A stretch of DNA of 10,251 nucleotides from assembly GCA_900550855.1 (NCBI GenBank), contig URTQ01000044.1, positions 1 through 10,251 on the forward strand. Direction: 5' to 3'. This DNA is from an uncultured Eubacteriales bacterium. Its GTDB lineage: Bacteria; Bacillota; Clostridia; Christensenellales; CAG-917. This document shows, one piece after another, positions 5,067 through 10,251 of the stretch. Numbering within the stretch: the stretch's first letter is position 1; each line of letters begins with the position of its first letter. Below the pieces are notes generated by a model, which did not search any database, was not told the origin of the DNA, and saw only the letters and a list, made by a program, of their open reading frames with translations. The position numbers and the translations under genes are program-made.

Positions 5067-5096
5067 AAAAACTGCCGAACGGCAGTTTTTATTTTT
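5067..5096. terminator. Bidirectional rho-independent terminator
   Basis: AAAAACTGCC (5067-5076) pairs perfectly with GGCAGTTTTT (5081-5090) around a GAAC loop, followed by ATTTTT. It ends the exporter operon 22 nt after its stop codon. Read on the other strand the stem is followed by TTTTTTGAG, so it can also stop transcripts arriving from the convergent glycosyltransferase operon, about 155 nt beyond that operon's last stop codon. Confidence 0.88.
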
Positions 5097-5118
5097 ACGA
5101 ATTTATGCTAGTTGATTT

Positions 5119-5132
5119 ATGCAATCTTGCAT
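5119..5132. repeat. Short inverted repeat ATGCAA-TC-TTGCAT
   Basis: A perfect 6-bp inverted repeat with a 2-bp spacer in the convergent intergenic region. It could be a protein site or chance; no gene starts nearby on either strand. Confidence 0.25.
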
Positions 5133-5166
5133 TCCTTTCTGTTCGGATTTGCAACGTTTTTGTGGC

Positions 5167-5202
5167 TTTACACTATCGTACTTAAAACTTTTACACTATC
5201 GT
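5167..5202. repeat. 13-bp tandem direct repeat TTTACACTATCGT, two copies
   Basis: Exact copies at 5167-5179 and 5190-5202, 23 bp apart start to start, each followed within a few bases by TTAA. They lie between the convergent operons, downstream of both. Only two copies exist, so this is not a CRISPR array. Spacing of about two helical turns would place them on the same face of the DNA. Confidence 0.5.
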
Positions 5203-5247
5203 GTTAAGCAATTTGGCACTTTTGCGTTAATGCCTATGCCGTTGCGT

Positions 5248-6147
5248 TTATAATTTCGTTCGCACGTCTGCAAATTTTTCGAATTTCTTTTTTCTGTACG
5301 CGAGCATAACGCTTCTCGGCGCAAAACGTTCGACAACGGGTTTAATCGCATAAAGAACGGATTTTCCGCCGCTTTTTTTCGCATTTTTCAAACTTTGTTT
5401 CAAACTCGCTTTTTTAAGAACGCAGGTTACGGGAATAAAACATCCCTTTTGCCCCTCTTTTTCGAGCAAGGTGATAAATGCGCCCGTAAGTCTTTCGGAA
5501 ACGAACATTCTCTCGTCTTTGTTCTTTCTTCTCTTTTCGTACTCGAACAAAATCGGGAATATCAACTCGCAATATCTCTTGAACGTATCTTTTTTGAAAA
5601 CGAACATATTGAAAAAATACGCTTTATTGCCGCCAAAATACTCAGTTTTCGCCGCGGAAAATTCGGGATACTGCTCGTCGATTATCTCGTTTATTATATT
5701 CAAATCGTCGCCGTGCGCTTTCTTGAAATTTTCCTCGACGGATTCTCTGTACGCAGGAACGGGCGCGACGAAATCGCACTTTGCAAAAATCTCGTTCAAC
5801 TTGTTTTCGTCGAGTCTTATTTCGTCGAAAAATTCGTCGGTAAATTTCGGACGTTCGTTGTAAATCTTCGCATTGTGTGAAAACGCAAAAAATCTGCGGT
5901 AATGCACAAAACCTATCAAGTCGGCGTCTTCGAACTCGTCAAGGTGCTTATACACGCTGTAAACTGCGGTCATTTCGTTGTACACGGCGTTTTTGTCCGC
6001 AATGTTGTCACCCTTATCGTCACGCAAAAAGCGAGGCGAAAACTCGTCTTTTTTCGCGCCTACGCAAATAGGAACGTAAGGATATTGAAAAATCCTTTCG
6101 TCGATTTGCTTGGGGTCGTGACACACAACAAAAATCTTTGCGTTCAT
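5248..6147 (-). CDS. DUF4422-family capsule/cell-wall glycan biosynthesis protein (probable glycosyltransferase)
   Basis: This 299-aa protein is a cytoplasmic, probable glycosyltransferase of the DUF4422 family. The family pattern runs from the start: KIFVVCHDP (4-12), YVPICVGA (24-31), the LRDDKGDNIADKN block (41-53), EMTAVYSVYKH (58-68), then LIGFVHYRRFF (77-87), which is the best-known hallmark. Later come CDFVAPVP (124-131), FFNMFVFKKDTFKRYC (178-193) and the FVSERLTGAFI block (215-225). Length is a little above the family's usual 230-280 because of a basic C-terminal tail (245-299) that may associate with membrane. ATG 6145-6147 overlaps the upstream gene's TGA by 4 bp (ATGA). It is the last gene of the operon. 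From memory, some DUF4422 proteins of streptococcal capsule clusters are Galf-related transferases, which would suit this locus; that link is not shown here. Confidence 0.87.
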   Translation of the reverse strand: MNAKIFVVCHDPKQIDERIFQYPYVPICVGAKKDEFSPRFLRDDKGDNIADKNAVYNEMTAVYSVYKHLDEFEDADLIGFVHYRRFFAFSHNAKIYNERPKFTDEFFDEIRLDENKLNEIFAKCDFVAPVPAYRESVEENFKKAHGDDLNIINEIIDEQYPEFSAAKTEYFGGNKAYFFNMFVFKKDTFKRYCELIFPILFEYEKRRKNKDERMFVSERLTGAFITLLEKEGQKGCFIPVTCVLKKASLKQSLKNAKKSGGKSVLYAIKPVVERFAPRSVMLAYRKKKFEKFADVRTKL

Positions 6148-7250
6148 TTTGCGTTTACTTCCGTGTAGTATTCGAGCAAGTTTTCGGCTTCCTCTACGAT
6201 ATCGTAGCCGCCGTCCGCAACCGCTTTTCTTCCGTCGTAGGAAACGTTTTCGTCAAGAACTCGGCTTATCTCGTTCGCCCAGTAATTCGCGCTTAAAATA
6301 GGCAGATATTCGACGTGCCCCGTTACGTCTGCTTCTTTGGTTATACAGTCGGAAAGAAGACACGGAATTCCCATTGCCTGCGCCTCTATCGCAACGAGCG
6401 GAAGCCCCTCGAATCTCGACGGCAACGCAAACACGTCGAACAGCGCGTAGTATTCTTGCACATCGCGCCTTTCCGTCATAAACAGCACTTTATCTTCTAT
6501 TTTGAGCGTTTCAACCAGTTTTTTGACGTTTTCGAACTCTGCGCCACCGCCCACCAGCATAAGTCTTACGTCGTCTCGCGACTTGCACAAAATGGCAAAC
6601 GCCTTCACCAAAAACGGAATGTTTTTTTGGAACTCGAATCTTCCGATATGCCCCACAACTTTACAATTTTCAAGCCCGTAGCGCGCTTTCAATTCCCGTT
6701 TTTCCTCGTCGGTGACGTCGAATCTGTCAAGGTCTATGGCGTTGCGCATAAGGTAGGCGTTCTTTGCGGCTTTTTTGCCGTATAGCCAGTCTATGCTGAG
6801 CCTACTGCACCCTGCAAGGTCGGTTGCAAACCACGTCGAGATATGCTTCAAGCACGACTTGACGACGTGCACGAATCCTTCTTCCTTGTTGGTTGTCGAA
6901 TGGGCGTGGCAAATGCGATGTTTCACGCCTGCCTGCTTTGCGGCAAGCAAACTTACGAAAGACAGCGACGTCATATGCGCATGCACTATGTCGTATTGTT
7001 CGCGCTTAAAACTTTTGCGCAAAAATCGCACGCACTTGAAAAACGCAAACACGGACGGAAAATAGAAAACTCTGCCGCCGCGCGCTTTTATTTCGTCGTC
7101 GAAAGGCGACGGACCGTAAGTGTAGAAATCGAACTGAACTTTGGTCGTATCGATGTTCCTAAAATAATTCATAACGCAGTTTATAACGCCACCCACTTTC
7201 GCGTTGCCTATAACCTGCGCTATTTTGATTTTTTTCCCTTCGGTATCCAC
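6144..7250 (-). CDS. GT4-family glycosyltransferase (group 1)
   Basis: This 368-aa GT-B enzyme would transfer a sugar from a nucleotide donor to the growing glycan at the inner membrane face. Seen are the N-terminal acceptor-loop KVGGVINCVMNYF (18-30), YDIVHAHMTS (86-95) and HRICHAHST (111-119), then the C-terminal donor domain starting VVGHIGRFEFQKN (198-210) with R204 and K209, MLVGGG (231-236), LFMTERRDVQEYYALFDVFALPS (256-278), and the E-x7-E motif with E281 and E289. The start codon is GTG at 7250-7248, decided by GAGAGGA 7 nt upstream and by the absence of an ATG before M27; an initiator GTG is read as Met. It lies 19 bp after the GlfT2-like gene and overlaps the DUF4422 gene by 4 bp. 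Donor and linkage cannot be told. The closest functional analogues are EpsF/CapM-type enzymes. Confidence 0.9.
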   Translation of the reverse strand: MDTEGKKIKIAQVIGNAKVGGVINCVMNYFRNIDTTKVQFDFYTYGPSPFDDEIKARGGRVFYFPSVFAFFKCVRFLRKSFKREQYDIVHAHMTSLSFVSLLAAKQAGVKHRICHAHSTTNKEEGFVHVVKSCLKHISTWFATDLAGCSRLSIDWLYGKKAAKNAYLMRNAIDLDRFDVTDEEKRELKARYGLENCKVVGHIGRFEFQKNIPFLVKAFAILCKSRDDVRLMLVGGGAEFENVKKLVETLKIEDKVLFMTERRDVQEYYALFDVFALPSRFEGLPLVAIEAQAMGIPCLLSDCITKEADVTGHVEYLPILSANYWANEISRVLDENVSYDGRKAVADGGYDIVEEAENLLEYYTEVNAK

Positions 7251-7269
7251 TGTTTCGTCCTCTCGATAA

Positions 7270-9003
7270 TCAATCGTCGAGTCCGAGTTTTTTAGACCAG
7301 AACTCGAACGACGTGAGATACTTTTGTTTTCTCACGAACGATTTTTTTGCTCTATTATATTCGAAGAACATTTTGAATGCTTTTCCCACGAGCATAAATC
7401 CCGCTTTTATCACCTTCGAAAATTTTTCTTCGGTGAAGAATCCCGTTTGAGAAAGCGGATTGTATTGAAGCGTTTTGCGCGACGTGAAGAAATCACGCGG
7501 CTGACAATCCGTGCTGTCGATGATTCTGACCTCGCGCGACTGCTTCGAACACAAAAACTTCGGAATCAGATAACCGTTGAGCGTAACAGTCTGCAAAAAT
7601 TCCGAGCGCGGTTTGCTCTTGTATATATTCGTCAAGTCGTAACCCATACCTTCGAGTTCGGCTTTCGAGTATACTTTCGGCATCCCCTTTCTCAAATCCG
7701 AATTGAGTTTTTCGGCGTCGAGAGCGGCAAGATAGTCCGCGCCTTTGAGAAAATCGTCGTAACCTTTCACGGAATACGGAATTGCAAAATACCTTTGCTG
7801 AACGAGTTGAATCCCCACGCAACGCACGAGTTTCCAAAAATACTTAAATCCGCTGCGTTTTGTAGTGTAGCAGTTGCTTATAAGTTCGTTTCTTCTGATG
7901 TAATATTCGAGCGAAGCGTTGTATTTTGCCGCGAAAGGCGAATGGTAAACGCCCACGCCGTTTAAGAACGTCCAATCAAGTTCCTTACAACGCACGCCGT
8001 ATTCCACGTCGTCGTTTTTTATGAACAGCGGCAACGGCAAACCGTGCCTTGCCATCACGCCGATGGGCATACAGCAATACCACCACGCGCAATAGTCGGG
8101 ACGTTCGGGCTTGTCGAAAAGCAAATTTTCCTTTTCGGACAAATCCAAATCGCTGTAAAAACCGCAAAGCCTGTCGCCGTTCCAACGTCCGCCGAGTTCG
8201 TAGAGAATCTCTTGCTCGTCCTCGCGAAGCATACCGCCGCCGACGGCAACGTTTTCGGACGTTGCATATTCCAAAAAGCGCATAGTGCGCGCAACGATTT
8301 CGGGATTGAAAGAAATGTCGTCGTCCATAAGCAGAAAATGCGTGTGCACGCCCGCCTTGTGCGCCTCTATCATCCCTCTCGTAAAGCCGCCGCTTCCGCC
8401 GAGATTCATGTTGGGTACAAGCACCGCGCCATCAACGTCTTCTCTCGAAAGAGTCTGCCCGTTGTCGATGACGTAAACCGTTACGTTTTCGTCGTTGCGC
8501 TTTGCAAATTCGCATAACGCCTTAACGTTGCTTTTGACGTAAGATTCTCTTTTGAAAGTGCAAATCACAACGGCAAGATTTGCTTGTCTTTGCCTTTCCT
8601 GCTCTGTCGCATATCCGCCGCCAAACACCGTTGCCGCATCGGAAAGCGCAACGATTTTGCACCACGCAAAACTTCCGTCGTCGAACGCAAACGGCACTTC
8701 AACCGTTCGTTTTTCGACGTTTAAGTCCTCTTTTTGACAAATAAGCGTATCAATTACACCGCTTTCGCCGCGTTTTGACGAATACACCTCGATTCTCACC
8801 GCGCCTTCGACTTCGGCAAACGCAATCGCCTTTTCGAGCGAAGTCTTTTGCTTGAAAACCGCCTCGGAAAAACTGTTAAAGTATGTGTCGAAACTGACGC
8901 TGCCGCCTTTTTGCAACGTCACTTTATCTTCACCTACGGCCGCCTTTTCAAGCCGCATATTAAGTTTTCCCTCGCCGATAATCCAGCGCGATAAAGTCGT
9001 CAT
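7270..9003 (-). CDS. GlfT2-like galactofuranosyltransferase (GT2 family)
   Basis: This 577-aa protein would use UDP-galactofuranose, made by the mutase encoded 16 bp upstream, to add Galf to a glycan. The order of parts matches mycobacterial GlfT2: an N-terminal beta-rich region (about 15-130, holding SVSFDTYFNSF), then a GT-A domain with LAVVICTFKRES (143-154), VYVIDNG (176-182), NMNLGGSGGFTRGM (198-211), the metal-binding DDD (227-229), CAWWYCCMPI (305-314, tryptophan pair), FIKNDDVEYGVR (327-338, catalytic-base DD 331-332) and GVYHSPF (351-357, H354). A helical C-terminal region (about 365-577) follows. Mtb GlfT2 has 637 residues, so it is somewhat shorter. ATG 9003 is the longest start. 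M16 (ATG 8958), preceded by GAGGG about 10 nt away, is a possible alternative. Polymerising versus single-addition activity is unknown. Confidence 0.85.
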   Translation of the reverse strand: MTTLSRWIIGEGKLNMRLEKAAVGEDKVTLQKGGSVSFDTYFNSFSEAVFKQKTSLEKAIAFAEVEGAVRIEVYSSKRGESGVIDTLICQKEDLNVEKRTVEVPFAFDDGSFAWCKIVALSDAATVFGGGYATEQERQRQANLAVVICTFKRESYVKSNVKALCEFAKRNDENVTVYVIDNGQTLSREDVDGAVLVPNMNLGGSGGFTRGMIEAHKAGVHTHFLLMDDDISFNPEIVARTMRFLEYATSENVAVGGGMLREDEQEILYELGGRWNGDRLCGFYSDLDLSEKENLLFDKPERPDYCAWWYCCMPIGVMARHGLPLPLFIKNDDVEYGVRCKELDWTFLNGVGVYHSPFAAKYNASLEYYIRRNELISNCYTTKRSGFKYFWKLVRCVGIQLVQQRYFAIPYSVKGYDDFLKGADYLAALDAEKLNSDLRKGMPKVYSKAELEGMGYDLTNIYKSKPRSEFLQTVTLNGYLIPKFLCSKQSREVRIIDSTDCQPRDFFTSRKTLQYNPLSQTGFFTEEKFSKVIKAGFMLVGKAFKMFFEYNRAKKSFVRKQKYLTSFEFWSKKLGLDD

Positions 9004-9019
9004 ATCCTGATTTCCGAGA

Positions 9020-10120
9020 TTAAATCTCTGCTTTCGCTACGTCCAAAGCCGAGCGAATGACTTTGTCCATATCGTAGTATTTGTATTGTCCCAGTCTGCC
9101 ACCGAAGATTACGTCGGGACGCTCGCTCGCAAGTTGCTTGTAACGCTCGTAAAGCGAGGTGTTTTCCTCGTCGTTGACGGGATAGTAAGGCTCGATACCC
9201 TCTTGCCATTCGGTCGGATACTCGTAACTTATCACGGTTTTTTGTTGCGTGCCGAACTCGAAATGCTTATGTTCGATAATGCGCGTGTACGGCGTTTCTC
9301 TGTCCGTATAATTCATAACCGCAACGCCTTGATAGTTTGGCGTATCGAGAATCTTCGTATCGAAGCGCACCGTGCGATATTTGAGTTTGCCGAATTTGAA
9401 TCCGAAAAACTCGTCTATCATACCCGTGTATACCGTCTTGTTTGCAACGTTCGGATTATCCTTTATAAAGTCGAAATAATCCGTGTTCGTCATTACGTCC
9501 GCGCCTGCGAGCATCTTTTCGATTATGGGCGTATATCCCCCGATAGGTATGCCTTGATAGCGGTCGTTGAAATAGTTGTTGTCAAAGGTGAATCTGCACG
9601 GCAAACGCTTTATTATAAACGCAGGCAAGTCTTTGCAATCTCTGCCCCATTGTTTTTCGGTGTAGCCTTTGACGAGTTTGGCGTACACGTCCGTGCCGAC
9701 GAGTTTCAACGCCTGTTCTTCGAGGTTTTTAGGCTCGTCTATGCCGAGATTCGCCACTTGTTCGGCGATTTTGGCACGCGCTTCGTCGGGGGTGACAACG
9801 CCCCACAACTTGCTGAACGTGTTCATATTGAACGGCAAATTGTACAATTCGCCTTTGTAGTTTGCAATCGGCGAGTTTATATAGTTGTTGAACTCGGCAA
9901 ATCGATTGACGAAATCCCACACTTCTTTGTCTGACGTATGGAAAATGTGCGCGCCGTAACGATGCACGTTTATGCCCTCGACGTTCTCGGTGTAGACGTT
10001 TCCGCCGATGTGGTCGCGTTTTTCAAGCACGAGAACGCTTTTGCCCTTTTTCAAAGCAAAATGCGTAAACACTGCGCCGAACAGTCCGCTTCCCACTACG
10101 AGATAATCGTATTTTTTCAT
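9020..10120 (-). CDS. glf: UDP-galactopyranose mutase
   Basis: This flavoenzyme interconverts UDP-galactopyranose and UDP-galactofuranose, using reduced FAD. The 366-aa length is typical (about 365-390). Seen are the FAD dinucleotide motif VVGSGLFGAVF (8-18), VLEKRDHIGGNVYT (31-44), the signature RYGAHIFHT (54-62), PFNMNTFSKLWG (96-107), YTEKQWGR (153-160), RFTFDNNYFNDRYQGIPIGGY (176-196, with the active-site arginine region), YTGMIDEFFGFKFGKLKYRT (231-250), the aromatic and arginine residues around MNYTDRETPYTRIIEHKHF (269-287), and the C-terminal GRLGQYKYYDMD (341-352). All expected landmarks are present. ATG 10120-10118 follows GAGGGA by 3 nt. It leads the Galf genes in a tight operon and supplies their donor sugar. 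Confidence 0.97.
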   Translation of the reverse strand: MKKYDYLVVGSGLFGAVFTHFALKKGKSVLVLEKRDHIGGNVYTENVEGINVHRYGAHIFHTSDKEVWDFVNRFAEFNNYINSPIANYKGELYNLPFNMNTFSKLWGVVTPDEARAKIAEQVANLGIDEPKNLEEQALKLVGTDVYAKLVKGYTEKQWGRDCKDLPAFIIKRLPCRFTFDNNYFNDRYQGIPIGGYTPIIEKMLAGADVMTNTDYFDFIKDNPNVANKTVYTGMIDEFFGFKFGKLKYRTVRFDTKILDTPNYQGVAVMNYTDRETPYTRIIEHKHFEFGTQQKTVISYEYPTEWQEGIEPYYPVNDEENTSLYERYKQLASERPDVIFGGRLGQYKYYDMDKVIRSALDVAKAEI

Positions 10121-10165
10121 TCTTCCCTCAAACTATATTGCCTTGCCGCCTTATGCGAATCGTCG

Positions 10166-10251
10166 TTATTTTGCGTCTTCCGTTCGTTCCGTATCGTTTG
10201 GCGTATTCGTCTTCTTTTTGCGCACCGCAAAGACCGTAACGGTCACGACGA
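10166..10251 (-). CDS. Partial: C-terminal end of a probable membrane protein
   Basis: On the minus strand one frame is open from the window edge to TAA (10168-10166): VVTVTVFAVRKKKTNTPND, then TERTEDAK. A hydrophobic run followed by RKKK and a polar, charged tail is the usual end of a protein whose last transmembrane helix is followed by a short cytoplasmic tail. It lies 45 bp upstream of glf in the same direction and is probably co-transcribed with it. The other two frames give less protein-like ends. The family cannot be told from 27 residues; a membrane protein of the glycan locus is the natural guess. Confidence 0.5.
   Translation of the reverse strand, partial: VVTVTVFAVRKKKTNTPNDTERTEDAK

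Noticed and set aside
5167..5202. CRISPR-like array
   Set aside because: Only two 13-bp copies with 10 bp between them; far too short and no cas genes.
5395..5880. 161-codon + strand frame opposite the DUF4422 gene
   Set aside because: Antisense to a gene with clear family motifs; no start signals.
7324..7965. 213-codon + strand frame opposite the GlfT2-like gene
   Set aside because: Antisense shadow of the real coding frame, without a Shine-Dalgarno sequence or domain pattern.
9086..9934. Long open frame (282 codons) on the + strand opposite glf
   Set aside because: It lies wholly antisense to a complete UDP-galactopyranose mutase with all motifs, has no ribosome binding site and no recognisable domains; it follows from codon bias on the other strand.

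Overview
The window looks like chromosomal DNA from a low-to-mid GC Gram-positive bacterium, most likely an uncultured member of the Clostridia/Firmicutes. The grounds are near-consensus TTGACA/TATAAT promoters, GGAGG-type ribosome binding sites, and a gene set typical of Firmicutes surface-glycan loci (short Wzt-type ABC ATPase, DUF4422 protein, DgkB/YegS-type lipid kinase). The taxon is an inference; no rRNA or tRNA gene is present to fix it. The window has three blocks.

Block 1 (about 1-2200) is accessory DNA. A textbook promoter (TTGACA-17 bp-TATAAT with an extended -10) holds a perfect inverted repeat inside its spacer. It reads into four very small genes with good Shine-Dalgarno sequences: a 43-aa protein, a 72-aa Cys-containing protein, a 55-aa protein and a 64-aa ribbon-helix-helix (RHH) DNA-binding protein. 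A strong hairpin terminator follows, then a 337-aa DDE (rve-type) transposase/integrase with its own ribosome binding site, then one or more terminator-like hairpins. The transposase uses no AGA/AGG arginine codons (0 of 26), unlike the genes downstream. Near-identical 23-24 bp AT-rich tracts lie at 24-47 and 2201-2223, so this may be a compact mobile element with regulatory cargo. No terminal inverted repeats were found and the left end may lie outside the window.

Block 2 (2306-5044, + strand) holds a diacylglycerol-kinase-family lipid kinase, then, behind its own good promoter, a two-gene ABC exporter: a Wzm/TagG-type permease and a Wzt/TagH-type ATPase without the C-terminal sugar-binding domain. 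A strong hairpin terminator ends it.

Block 3 (5248-10251, - strand, converging on block 2) is a tightly packed operon, read from right to left: the tail of a membrane protein, UDP-galactopyranose mutase (glf), a GlfT2-like galactofuranosyltransferase, a GT4 glycosyltransferase (start codon GTG) and a DUF4422 protein. Gaps are 45, 16 and 19 bp, then a 4-bp ATGA overlap.

Working together, Glf would make UDP-galactofuranose, the GlfT2-like enzyme would polymerise or add Galf, the GT4 and DUF4422 proteins would extend or decorate the glycan, and the Wzm/Wzt pair would export the finished lipid-linked chain. The most noteworthy items are the promoter-operator/RHH/transposase small-gene module and the pairing of a GlfT2-like Galf transferase with an ABC exporter.
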